Source: JACQPU01 sp039961715
Lineage (GTDB): Bacteria > Bacteroidota > Ignavibacteria > UBA10030
Reading direction: 5' to 3'
Length of the DNA: 64,000 bases
Assembly: GCA_039961715.1 (NCBI GenBank)
Contig: JABRVW010000010.1
Location: 45,660 to 109,659, forward strand
The translations under genes and the position numbers were made by a program. Below the pieces are notes generated by a model, which worked only from the letters and a program-made list of their open reading frames with translations, was not told the DNA's origin and did not search any database. This document shows, piece by piece, positions 37,534 through 45,813 of the stretch. How positions within the stretch are numbered: position 1 is the first letter of the stretch; every line of letters starts with the position of its first letter.

Positions 37534-37926
37534 TCATTCGCCTGCGTCGCCGGGATCGTGAGCCGTCAACCACTCAATCGCCTCGTGTTCCTGCAAGAAC
37601 GGTTTCATTCGAATGCCACCGACCGCAGCATAGGTGGAGATCACGCGCGCCACACCATAGTGCAAGGGAGCGGAAACCGAAACGGCAACCTTTCCGGTGA
37701 GGGTTTTGCGGAGGCTCCGGAGGGTCAGTGCGAGCTTCCAGGATTCATCGGGCGTCGGGACAAACTCCATCTTCCGGACGTCGAGGTGAAGCGCCATGCC
37801 GGGTACAAAGCGGGAATCACGCGTAACGGCAATGAGTGCATCTGCCGCCTGTTTGAAATCGAATTGACCATAGCCGCGGACCGTGCATCGGGCGTGGTCC
37901 GCATCGACCTGGACGTCGAATGGCAT
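37534..37926 (-). CDS. STAS-like (SpoIIAA-like) small protein
   Basis: The 130-residue cytosolic product shows alternating strands and helices (FDVQVDADHARCTVRGYGQF; LHLDVRKMEFVPTPDESWKL; KVAVSVSAPLHYGVARVIST; MKPFLQEHEAIEWL) reminiscent of the SpoIIAA/STAS-like fold. I cannot find a clear phosphorylatable serine, so the assignment is tentative. It opens the operon leading into the heme cyclase, the SpoIIE-type phosphatase and the HerA-like ATPase, which supports a regulatory role. Confidence 0.6.
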   Translation of the reverse strand: MPFDVQVDADHARCTVRGYGQFDFKQAADALIAVTRDSRFVPGMALHLDVRKMEFVPTPDESWKLALTLRSLRKTLTGKVAVSVSAPLHYGVARVISTYAAVGGIRMKPFLQEHEAIEWLTAHDPGDAGE

Positions 37927-38016
37927 TCGGACTCCTCAAGTAAAGTGGGAGGAAAACTGCGCATTACTTGGGCCATCGCTGCCGATGGATACTTCGACCC
38001 CCAGTCAGCGGGCGTC

Positions 38017-38045
38017 AACCTATTGAGAAATCTACTCGGAAGCAA
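38017..38045 (-). promoter_or_regulatory. Promoter of the STAS-cyclase-phosphatase-HerA operon
   Basis: Minus-strand TTGCTT (38045-38040) and TAGGTT (38022-38017), spacing 17, with a leader of about 85 bases. TTGACG at 38015-38010 has no -10 at proper spacing. Confidence 0.45.
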
Positions 38046-38079
38046 GTCCTGCTGTTCCGCGGGGGGAAACTCGTTCCTA

Positions 38080-38673
38080 TTATCTCCTTGATAGCTCTTT
38101 CAACTCACGCAGTCCCTCCTCACCCAGGACAAAGCCAAGTTCCTCTTCACACACGTCAAACACCGTCCTCTCCCCACCTCTCACAACGGTGCAGCAGGCC
38201 GTCCGATTCACGAACTCCGCATCATCGATCACCAGTTCGCCTTCTTCGATGGTCACCGGATAGGCAACGCAGAAGAACGGCTTCAGGAAGAACTTCTCCA
38301 TTCCCTCTCCCATTGCCGCCTTCTGAAGCACGCAGCGACCCGAGGAGTCGAGGAACACGCATCCATGCTCCGTCGCCTGCGTACCCACCGCTCTTCCTGA
38401 AGGAAAGTCCTTGTCCGGATGCTCGTCTTCGAACCACCGGGCCGGATCGGCCACCTGGTGCGGCTCCATGTACCGGATAATGAGATCCTGATGCTCCAGG
38501 ATCCGGTCACGTTCCTCCGGATCGATCATCACGCCATAGCGGCAACAGTCGGCATTGCAGTTCGCCATGGAACAACCCGCTGAAAAATTTCCCTCAAAGA
38601 AGGAAGGCCGGACCCGAAGGTCGGGCAGGTGACTGAGTCGATGTCTGTGGAGCGGAATCGGCTTGTCAGGCAT
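38080..38673 (-). CDS. Cysteine-cluster protein, DUF3109/YkgJ type
   Basis: The 197-residue product has a cysteine pattern like metal- or Fe-S-binding YkgJ/DUF3109 proteins: NFSAGCSMANCNADCCRYGV, TEHGCVFLDSSGRCVLQ, KPFFCVAYPV and NRTACCTVVRGG. The biochemical role of the family is not established. ATG 38673 overlaps the dinB-family gene by eight bases; an upstream GTG at 38682 is less likely. It ends the mutS operon. Confidence 0.82.
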   Translation of the reverse strand: MPDKPIPLHRHRLSHLPDLRVRPSFFEGNFSAGCSMANCNADCCRYGVMIDPEERDRILEHQDLIIRYMEPHQVADPARWFEDEHPDKDFPSGRAVGTQATEHGCVFLDSSGRCVLQKAAMGEGMEKFFLKPFFCVAYPVTIEEGELVIDDAEFVNRTACCTVVRGGERTVFDVCEEELGFVLGEEGLRELKELSRR

Positions 38674-39169
38674 GCTTCCCACGCTCCAGGTAGAAATAGA
38701 TCAAATCCGTCGTCGGCGGCTTCACGCCAAGCTGGCGCAGCATCGCCACCACCTGTCCACGGTGATAGCTTCCATGGTTCACGACATGCTGCATCTGCCT
38801 CCAAAGCTCCGTGGCGAAGGGCTCGCCCTTGATGTTCCTGTAAGGATGAGAAGACTGAAGGCGCGCATCGTTCACGCCCTGCAGAAATGCCACCTGCCCC
38901 TCCTGAAGTGCAGTCCATTTCTTGCGCAGCAGGGAGAATGTGGGAATGTCTTTCTCGGTGATCAACACGGTCGGACTCTCCCCTCCCCACCTCTTCAGCC
39001 AGATCTCCCCGGCTCCGTACGTGTGAATCAAGGTACCCCGGATTCCTCCATGACTCGTTCCCAGGTCCTTCGAGTACAGTTCATCGGAAAGCGTCCCAAC
39101 CACCTCGAGCAGTTTGTCGGTGGCCCAGCGGTCATACGCGAACAATTCTTCCAGATGTTCTCTCGTCAC
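38666..39169 (-). CDS. DinB/YfiT-family putative metal-dependent protein
   Basis: The 167-residue product is a four-helix bundle of the DinB superfamily, with the metal-binding histidine pattern in GTLIHTYGAGEIWLKRW and MQHVVNHGSYHRGQVVAML. Members include thiol transferases, but for most the substrate is unknown. It overlaps mutS by four bases and the cysteine-cluster gene by eight, so all three are co-translated. The link to mismatch repair may be only operon neighbourhood. Confidence 0.85.
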   Translation of the reverse strand: MTREHLEELFAYDRWATDKLLEVVGTLSDELYSKDLGTSHGGIRGTLIHTYGAGEIWLKRWGGESPTVLITEKDIPTFSLLRKKWTALQEGQVAFLQGVNDARLQSSHPYRNIKGEPFATELWRQMQHVVNHGSYHRGQVVAMLRQLGVKPPTTDLIYFYLERGKHA

Positions 39170-41757
39170 GTTCGTTTCTCCTTCAGGCGTTCCTTGAGTT
39201 CGGCAAGTTTCTTGAGTGCCTCCAAAGGCGTCATGGAATCGACATTCAGCTCCCGGATTTCTTTCCGGAGCTCATCATCCTTCGCTTCAAAGAGAGTCAT
39301 CTGTATCTCCTCTCTTCCGGCTCGCGCGCCTTCCGGCCCTTGTTTTTCCAGATTCTTCAGGATCGTCCCCGCGCGTTCAATGACTTCCGGTGGTAGACCG
39401 GCCATCTGCGCCACCTGGATGCCGTAGGAATGATCCGCAAATCCCGGAAGTACCTTGTGCAGAAAGATCACTTTATCCTCGTACTCCCGGACGTCCACCT
39501 TGTAATTCCTGACCCGCGGCAGAATCTGCGCCAGCTCGTTCAACTCATGGTAGTGCGTCGCAAACAGGGTCCGCGCGCCAATACGCTGATGAATGTACTC
39601 CGTGAGCGCCCAGGCGATGCTGATGCCGTCGAACGTGCTCGTGCCCCGGCCGATTTCGTCGAGCAGAATGAGGCTCCGTGCAGTCGCGGTGTTGACGATC
39701 TTCGCGGCCTCATGCATTTCAACAAGGAACGTGCTTTCTCCAGAGGTGATGTTGTCACTGGCTCCGACCCGCGTGAAGATCTTGTCCACCAGACCGATCC
39801 TCGCCGTCCGGGCCGGAACGAAGCTCCCGACCTGCGCCATCAGAGTGATCAGCCCCACTTGACGCAGGTAGCTTGATTTCCCGCTCATGTTGGGTCCGGT
39901 GATGATGTGGATCTGATCGGTCACCGTATCAAGAAGCGTATCGTTGGGCGTATAGCGCTCTCCCGGCGGGAGCAGGCGCTCGATCACAGGGTGACGCCCC
40001 TCCCGGATCTCGATCACCGTCGAATCGTCCACTTCGGGACAGACGTACGCCTGTTCCACCGCAACGTCCGCAAGCGATGCATAGCAATCGACAACCGCTA
40101 CACTCCGTGCATTCCGCTGGATCACCGCGGCATACGACGACACGTCCCGCCGGAGCGCGTCAAAAAGCATCGTTTCCAGGGCTAGGATCTTCTCCTCGGC
40201 ATGCAGAATTTTCTCTTCGTACTCCTTCAGGGCCGGCGTCACGTAGCGTTCAGCATTGGTCAGCGTCTGCTTACGGATGTATTCCGCCGGCACTTTCTCC
40301 CTGTGAGTGTTGGTTACTTCCAGATAGTAGCCGAAGACACTGTTGTAGCCAACCTTGAGCGACGGGATTCCCGTGCGTCGGCGCTCGTCCTCCTGCAGGC
40401 GAGCGATCCATTCCTTTCCGCTGAAGGCCAGGGTCCGAAGCTCATCGAGTTCCGCGTGATAGCCCTTCCGGATCACGCCGCCGTCGGCAAGAGAGGCGGG
40501 AAGATCGTCGTTCAACGCAGACCGGATTTTTTCGGCAACCTCCTCGAGCGGATCGATCTCATCCCTGAGGCGATTGAACTCGGAGGCCCGAAAGTCTTTC
40601 AGAACCGATTTCAGCTTCGGCAGAAGGGAGAGAAATTCACCGAGGTGGCGAAGTTCCCGCGGGATCGCGCGTCCTGTCGCCACTCTCGCTGTAAGCCGCT
40701 CGAGATCGCCGATATCATCGAGGATCGTTTCCAGGCGTTCTCTGCCGGCAGCGTGCTCAACCAGGTCCTTCACCGCTTGCAGGCGTGCGCGAATCCCGTC
40801 GAGATTGCGCAGAGGCATGTGAACCCATTTGTTGAGCAGTCTGCCGCCCATCGGCGTTCGTGTCCTGTCGATCACGGAAAACAGCGTGCCGGTGGTTTCT
40901 CCCTGCATCGTCGCCGCGATCTCGAGATTGCGCTTTGTGGGACCGTCCAGCACCATTGCCTCACCTGGCTCGTAGAGCGAGATGCGCGTAATATGCGGAA
41001 GGTTGGCCTTCTGCGTCTCCTGCAAGTAGTTCATCACAGCTCCCGCAGCTACAACCGCCTGCTTCAGGTCCTCGAGTCCGAATCCCTTGAGCGATTGTGT
41101 CTTAAAATGCTGGAGCAGGAGGTCGTATCCATAGCCCGCATTGAACACCCAGTCGTCCAACACAGTGACGATTCCGTTGAATGCTCCTTTCAGAATTCCC
41201 TCAAGCGCTGCACGGTCTCGCTTCTGGACAAGCAATTCTGAAGGGTGCACGTTGGCGATGTGCTCGGCCAGCAGTCTCAGCGGTAGTTCCCCCGCATTGA
41301 ACTCCCCCGTCGAGGCATCAACAAAGGCAAGTCCTGCATCGTCGTCGGCCGCGGCGACGGCGGAGCCGAGAGCAACACAAGCAAGGTAGTTGTTCTGGCG
41401 CCTGTCAAGCACTTTCTCAGAAAAAGCGACACCCGGCGTGACGACTTCGATGACATCCCGTTTGACGATTCCTTTGGCGAACCTGGGATCTTCAAGTTGT
41501 TCACAGACAGCAACGCGATGACCGGCCTTCAGGAGCTTTGGAAGGTAGGATTCGAGAGCATGGTGCGGAAACCCGGCCAGCGGCACCTCGCCCGCCGCCC
41601 CGTTTCCGCGCTTCGTCAGCGTAATGCCGAGAACCGCGGAAGCAGTCTTTGCATCGTCTTCGAAGGTTTCATAGAAATCGCCCATCCGGAACAGGAGGAT
41701 CGTGTCGGGATACTTTGCCTTCACCTGCCGGTATTGGCGCATGAGGGGCGTGGTCAT
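39166..41757 (-). CDS. mutS: DNA mismatch repair protein MutS
   Basis: Recognises mispaired bases and starts repair. The 863-residue product is standard MutS1 length. The mismatch-reading motif is in LLFRMGDFYETFEDDAKTA at residues 20-38. The connector and lever regions follow, and the ATPase has Walker A (GPNMSGKSSYLRQ, near residue 620), SGESTFLVEMHEAAKI and ILLDEIGRGTSTFDGIS. The helix-turn-helix and C-terminal tail are present. The start ATG 41757 (MTTPLMRQYRQVKAKYPD) fits the family. No mutL is in the window. Confidence 0.97.
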   Translation of the reverse strand: MTTPLMRQYRQVKAKYPDTILLFRMGDFYETFEDDAKTASAVLGITLTKRGNGAAGEVPLAGFPHHALESYLPKLLKAGHRVAVCEQLEDPRFAKGIVKRDVIEVVTPGVAFSEKVLDRRQNNYLACVALGSAVAAADDDAGLAFVDASTGEFNAGELPLRLLAEHIANVHPSELLVQKRDRAALEGILKGAFNGIVTVLDDWVFNAGYGYDLLLQHFKTQSLKGFGLEDLKQAVVAAGAVMNYLQETQKANLPHITRISLYEPGEAMVLDGPTKRNLEIAATMQGETTGTLFSVIDRTRTPMGGRLLNKWVHMPLRNLDGIRARLQAVKDLVEHAAGRERLETILDDIGDLERLTARVATGRAIPRELRHLGEFLSLLPKLKSVLKDFRASEFNRLRDEIDPLEEVAEKIRSALNDDLPASLADGGVIRKGYHAELDELRTLAFSGKEWIARLQEDERRRTGIPSLKVGYNSVFGYYLEVTNTHREKVPAEYIRKQTLTNAERYVTPALKEYEEKILHAEEKILALETMLFDALRRDVSSYAAVIQRNARSVAVVDCYASLADVAVEQAYVCPEVDDSTVIEIREGRHPVIERLLPPGERYTPNDTLLDTVTDQIHIITGPNMSGKSSYLRQVGLITLMAQVGSFVPARTARIGLVDKIFTRVGASDNITSGESTFLVEMHEAAKIVNTATARSLILLDEIGRGTSTFDGISIAWALTEYIHQRIGARTLFATHYHELNELAQILPRVRNYKVDVREYEDKVIFLHKVLPGFADHSYGIQVAQMAGLPPEVIERAGTILKNLEKQGPEGARAGREEIQMTLFEAKDDELRKEIRELNVDSMTPLEALKKLAELKERLKEKRT

Positions 41758-41808
41758 GCAGCGAAGATACTGAAACTTTGGGAGGAAGGAAAGGAACGTG
41801 AGACAGGG

Positions 41809-42876
41809 TCAGAGGAGGGGTTCAGGTTTGTGGGATCGTGCACGTGCCATCTCCACAATCCTCTTCAGTGTTTCCTTGAACGACAATCCCGCCTTCTCCG
41901 CCGACTCCATGAACGAAACCCCTTCGGTGAGGTCCGGATTGGGATTCACTTCGAGAACATATACTTTGTTGTCTGTTGAGAGCCGCATGTCGATACGCGC
42001 GTAGTCGCGGCAGTTGGTCACCGCATACGCCTGGAGCGCCCGTTCACGGATTTTCTCCTCCACCCTCTTCGGAAGCCTGGCGGGACAGATCGTATGGACA
42101 CGGTGGAATTCCTCTTTCAGGGGATCCCATTTGGCGGCGTACGTGATCATGGGCGGAACCTCCTCAGGAAGCTCAGAAAAATCGTATTCGAGGATCGGCA
42201 GGACCTCCGGCGGGTCGTTGCCCAGCACGGCGACATGCAATTCCCGTCCCATGATGAATTCCTCGACCAGAATCGGCGGGCTGAATTCATGGAAGGCATG
42301 TTCGATCCTGTTCATAAGCTGGTCCAGGTTGTAGACCACGGAAGAGGATTCGACGCCCATGCTTGCATCCTCCCGTGCCGGCTTCACAATGAGAGGGTAG
42401 CGCAGCCCGTGACGGGTCTTCAGATGGGGTTTGAACAGCAAATGAAACCTTGGAGTAAGCACCCCGTTTTTCATCAGGAGTTGCTTTGTCAGCCCCTTGC
42501 GCTGACACAAGGCCAGTGCGAATGGCGGGGCTCCGGTATAGGGCACGCGAAAAAGTTCGTACAATCCCGCCACCATGTGCTCAAGCTTCGGGTCTTCGCG
42601 AAAATACTCCACCAGATTAAAGACGACATCCGGAGGATTCTTGAGGAGGGCAAGGAGGCGGTCAAGATCGTCATCCATGTTCAGGAGGGAGACCTTGTAG
42701 CCCGCACTCTCCAGAGCCTTCTGGATTTCCTGGTATTCCTCAAGCACCGTCGCAACATGAATATCGTATTCGGGTTTGAATCCGAGCGAGTTCGGGTCAA
42801 CCTCCTTCAGTTTTTCGTACTCGTCCTCACCCACATGGTTGAACACGAGTGCAACGGAAACAGATGGTTCAGGCAT
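41809..42876 (-). CDS. ATP-grasp ligase, D-Ala-D-Ala ligase-like
   Basis: The 355-residue product shows the ATP-grasp fold of the Ddl type: VFNLVEYFREDPKLEHMV, YTGAPPFALALCQRKGLTKQ, YPLIVKPAREDASMGVESSS, ILVEEFIMGRELHVAVLGND and a metal site in RIDMRLSTDNKVYVLEVNPN. The N-terminal substrate region differs from true Ddl enzymes and no cell-wall ligase genes are adjacent, so the substrate may be another peptide or amino acid. It is divergent from a C39-type peptidase gene, a pairing that suggests peptide making and cleaving. Confidence 0.85.
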   Translation of the reverse strand: MPEPSVSVALVFNHVGEDEYEKLKEVDPNSLGFKPEYDIHVATVLEEYQEIQKALESAGYKVSLLNMDDDLDRLLALLKNPPDVVFNLVEYFREDPKLEHMVAGLYELFRVPYTGAPPFALALCQRKGLTKQLLMKNGVLTPRFHLLFKPHLKTRHGLRYPLIVKPAREDASMGVESSSVVYNLDQLMNRIEHAFHEFSPPILVEEFIMGRELHVAVLGNDPPEVLPILEYDFSELPEEVPPMITYAAKWDPLKEEFHRVHTICPARLPKRVEEKIRERALQAYAVTNCRDYARIDMRLSTDNKVYVLEVNPNPDLTEGVSFMESAEKAGLSFKETLKRIVEMARARSHKPEPLL

Positions 42877-42905
42877 TGTACGGAATGACTGTTATGGGTT
42901 GCTGA

Positions 42906-42933
42906 AAAATAGGAAGATTTTGACGAGAGGCAA
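42906..42933 (-). promoter_or_regulatory. Possible promoter of the ATP-grasp gene
   Basis: Minus-strand TTGCCT (42933-42928) and TATTTT (42911-42906), spacing 16. Modest match. Confidence 0.35.
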
Positions 42934-42964
42934 GAAGAACTGGTTCATTCGAGGTTCTTCTTTG

Positions 42965-42993
42965 TTGCTATTCCCGCAAAGATTGGGTAGTTT
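42965..42993 (+). promoter_or_regulatory. Possible promoter of the C39-type peptidase gene
   Basis: TTGCTA (42965-42970) and TAGTTT (42988-42993), spacing 17, about 30 bases before the ATG at 43022. Modest match. Confidence 0.4.
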
Positions 42994-43021
42994 TTTCCGC
43001 TGTTGAACTCAGAACAAGCCG

Positions 43022-43873
43022 ATGGGATTGTATCCGCAACCGAACCAATGGCAGTGCGGCCCCTTTGCACTCAAGCACGCGCTGGTCGCTCTGGGGATCT
43101 CTGCCGAAGAAAAAGTCATAGCCAGGAAGGCCGGAACGCATTGGTGGAGTGGTACCGACGAGATCGGGCTGGGCAGGGCTGCGCGCCATTTTGACTGCAA
43201 AATGCTCATGATCCGGCGCCATGATCCGGAACGCGCCCGGCGTGAGCTGGCGGGGTACCTGCGAAGGGGCATTCCAGCGCTCCTCTGCGTGTACGAATGG
43301 GAGCACTGGGTCACCGTGGTAAAGGCAGAAGCCGGGAAGTTCATTCTGCTCGACAGCAAGGACAAGGCGGTTCTCACGATCCAAAGCTGGTCCCAACTGA
43401 AGAACAACTGGGTGTACCACGAACGGGATGAGCACGACCGGCGTCACGTGGAGACGATTTATGATTTCCATCCAATCGTTCCACGCTTTCGTGTACAGAC
43501 CAAGGCAAAATTTTCCATCGCCCGGGCAAAATACCTGCGTCGCCGTGAGAACAGACGGCTCTCTCGCGCGTGGGACGATTACGTTGCGGACTTGCTCACG
43601 GTGTGCACGCCGAGAACGCCGCTGAGCGAACAGGTGATCTCTCTGGGGGAATTCCTGCGTCGCCATGAGCAAATGATCCTCGAACAGCTTGACCATTGGC
43701 ATGGGTCCATCGACAGGAAGGCCGCGGGAAAGATTCTGAACAACATGCACTTCGTGGCAGACACGTACGGACTGGTGATTCGGAAGGAAGATGAGAAGCG
43801 GGCCATCGCCGGCCTTACCACGATCCTTACGCTGTGGGCCGCGGCCGAATACGGCGTGCACACCGTCTATTGA
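43022..43873 (+). CDS. C39-type papain-like peptidase with C-terminal helical region
   Basis: The 283-residue product begins directly with a C39-like catalytic site: NQWQCGPFALKHALVALG (catalytic Cys at about residue 12 preceded by Gln), EWEHWVTVVKAEAG (catalytic His) and KFILLDSKDK (Asp). There is no signal peptide or transporter domain, unlike bacteriocin-processing C39 ABC exporters. Residues beyond about 160 form a basic helical region (KYLRRRENRRLSRAWDDYVA) of unknown role. It is divergent from the ATP-grasp ligase gene and overlaps the end of the convergent DUF309 gene by seven bases. Confidence 0.8.
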   Translation: MGLYPQPNQWQCGPFALKHALVALGISAEEKVIARKAGTHWWSGTDEIGLGRAARHFDCKMLMIRRHDPERARRELAGYLRRGIPALLCVYEWEHWVTVVKAEAGKFILLDSKDKAVLTIQSWSQLKNNWVYHERDEHDRRHVETIYDFHPIVPRFRVQTKAKFSIARAKYLRRRENRRLSRAWDDYVADLLTVCTPRTPLSEQVISLGEFLRRHEQMILEQLDHWHGSIDRKAAGKILNNMHFVADTYGLVIRKEDEKRAIAGLTTILTLWAAAEYGVHTVY

Positions 43874-44307
43874 GCTTTTCTTCGCCCGATGAACGGCATC
43901 GGAATGCCGGCAGGCGACGATCCTCCTTCCCCAAGACGTCTTATGGCCTCTTTCACCGCCGACTTGATCTCTGCCACATTGAATCCGAGGAACTCCCCCG
44001 GGAAGAGCTCAAGTTTTTCAAGCGCCTTCTGAAAGTTCCTTTGTGCCCCTGCCGGACGCGGGCGTTCAAACAGCAGATGGTATCCTGCTGCAACCTGGAT
44101 GATCCCCTGAAAGAAGATCCTGCTCTCCTCCTCGCACCCCCTCCACGCCTCCTCCCAGGCTTCATGGGCGTCCCAGAATTTTCCCCGGTTGAAGAGTTCT
44201 GTCCCTTCCGCCACACATTGTTGCGCCCGCTTGTTCAAGACTGGCTCCGTCAGGCGGTGTTTTTCAACATCCGATGGTCTTTTTTTTGGGATGAGCGGTC
44301 CGTTCAT
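43867..44307 (-). CDS. DUF309 helical protein
   Basis: The 146-residue product has the DUF309 signature GTELFNRGKFWDAHEAWEEA followed by IFFQGIIQVAAGYHLLFERP, an all-helical TPR-like fold whose biochemical function is not known. The start is uncertain: ATG 44307 lacks a clear ribosome site, and an in-frame TTG at 44343 would add 12 residues. The gene converges with the C39 peptidase gene and is divergent from the sodium symporter. Confidence 0.8.
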   Translation of the reverse strand: MNGPLIPKKRPSDVEKHRLTEPVLNKRAQQCVAEGTELFNRGKFWDAHEAWEEAWRGCEEESRIFFQGIIQVAAGYHLLFERPRPAGAQRNFQKALEKLELFPGEFLGFNVAEIKSAVKEAIRRLGEGGSSPAGIPMPFIGRRKAQ

Positions 44308-44350
44308 AGGGAGGAATATAGAGAGCGCTTCCCCTTCATTCAACTTTTCA

Positions 44351-44379
44351 TTGATTCTCTGACCCTATTTCTGTATCAT
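44351..44379 (+). promoter_or_regulatory. Promoter of the NSS-family symporter gene
   Basis: TTGATT (44351-44356) and TATCAT (44374-44379), spacing 17, about 25 bases of leader before the ATG at 44412. Confidence 0.6.
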
Positions 44380-44411
44380 AGGCGTCAACTTCCGACAAAC
44401 GTGGAGGCTTG

Positions 44412-45749
44412 ATGGAAAACAACGGGCGGGGAACGTGGGGATCACGCATCGGATTCGTCCTGGCCGCTGCCGGATCGGCCATCGGCCTGGGCAACATCTG
44501 GCGTTATCCCTACGTGACCGGACAGAATGGCGGCGCAGCCTTTGTCCTGTTGTATCTTGCATGTGTGCTTGTGATCGCACTCCCCATTCTGCTCGCAGAA
44601 CTCTCCCTGGGAAGGCATACGACGCTGAATCCCGTGGGAGCGTTCAAGAAGCTGACCAAGTCCAAAGCCTGGCCGCTTGTGGGGTATCTCGGCGTCATCA
44701 CCGGAGGGGGAATCCTCTCTTTTTATCTTGTTGTCGCCGGATGGACGCTTGGATTCATCGTTCGCACCATCATCCCTTCGACGGAATCGTTCACTGAATT
44801 CGTTTCAAACCCCTGGGAAGAGCTCGGCTACTTCACGGCTTTTCTCCTCCTGACCATGTATGTCGTTTTGGGCGGTGTTGAGCGTGGCATTGAACGATGG
44901 TCGAAACTCCTCATGCCTGCCTTGGCAGCGATCCTCCTTCTCCTTATCGTTTATAACCTTACGCTCGATGGAGCCATGAAGGGGGTGGAGTTCTACTTGA
45001 ACCCCGATTTCAGCAAGATTCACGGTTCCACCTTCCTGGCTGCGCTGGGACAGGCCTTCTTCTCCCTGAGCCTGGGGATGGGAACCATGATCACCTACGG
45101 AAGCTACATTTCGAAGAAGGAAAACATCCCCTTCAGCGCAACGGCGGTCGCGTTGTCGGACACCCTGATTGCGTTCCTCGCCGGGCTCATGATCTTTCCC
45201 GCGCTGTTCGCCGTCGGCGTGGAGCCCACCCAGGGCCCATCGCTGGTGTTTGAAGTCCTCCCCCGCGTGTTTGCGACCATGCCGGGGGGAACGCTGTTGG
45301 GCCTCCTGTTCTTCATCCTCCTTGCCATTGCCGCACTCACATCGACAGTTTCTCTGCTTGAGGTTCCCGTGGCCTTTCTGGTCGATCAGAAACAGTGGAC
45401 ACGAAAGAAATCCGTTCTGGTCGTGTCGGCTCTCGTGTTTGTCCTCGGCGTCCCATCAGCGCTTTCACAGGGCTACATCCCCGCGCTCGCTCAGCTCAAT
45501 GTCTTCGGTCAGCAGGACTTCCTGAGCCTGATGAGCTTTCTGTTCAGCGACCTCTCTCTCCCGCTCGGCGGTATGCTCATCTGCATCTTCGTCGCCTGGG
45601 TCTGGGGCTCACGAAACGCCCTGGAAGAGATCAAGATCGGGACCACCGAACGAACGATTTCCCTCCTCGGAATCTGGCAGTTCCTGATCCGGTACGTGTG
45701 CCCGGTCGTTATCGCTGTCATCCTGCTGAATGTTTTCGGGGTGTTCTGA
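44412..45749 (+). CDS. Sodium-dependent amino-acid transporter, NSS/SNF family
   Basis: Inner-membrane symporter of the LeuT group. The 445-residue product has about 11-12 membrane helices. Helix 1 carries the unwound sodium/substrate site (FVLAAAGSAIGLGNIWRYPY), then NGGAAFVLLYLACVLVIALP, and helix 6 has LGQAFFSLSLGMGTMITYGS. The length is typical of bacterial members, which lack the eukaryotic twelfth helix tail. ATG 44412 is chosen because GGAGG precedes it by five bases. It lies 64 bases before a second sodium/amino-acid symporter gene, so the two may share a transcript. Substrate not determined. Confidence 0.93.
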   Translation: MENNGRGTWGSRIGFVLAAAGSAIGLGNIWRYPYVTGQNGGAAFVLLYLACVLVIALPILLAELSLGRHTTLNPVGAFKKLTKSKAWPLVGYLGVITGGGILSFYLVVAGWTLGFIVRTIIPSTESFTEFVSNPWEELGYFTAFLLLTMYVVLGGVERGIERWSKLLMPALAAILLLLIVYNLTLDGAMKGVEFYLNPDFSKIHGSTFLAALGQAFFSLSLGMGTMITYGSYISKKENIPFSATAVALSDTLIAFLAGLMIFPALFAVGVEPTQGPSLVFEVLPRVFATMPGGTLLGLLFFILLAIAALTSTVSLLEVPVAFLVDQKQWTRKKSVLVVSALVFVLGVPSALSQGYIPALAQLNVFGQQDFLSLMSFLFSDLSLPLGGMLICIFVAWVWGSRNALEEIKIGTTERTISLLGIWQFLIRYVCPVVIAVILLNVFGVF

Positions 45750-45813
45750 TCAATGCGCATCTGCCCGCGCCATCCCCTTCGGTAATCACGTCTACCTTTG
45801 CTCAGGAGAATTC

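Noticed and set aside
37927..38079. Possible small RNA or tRNA in the 153-base gap before the STAS-like gene
   Set aside because: No cloverleaf or conserved T-loop sequence; only a promoter candidate is visible.
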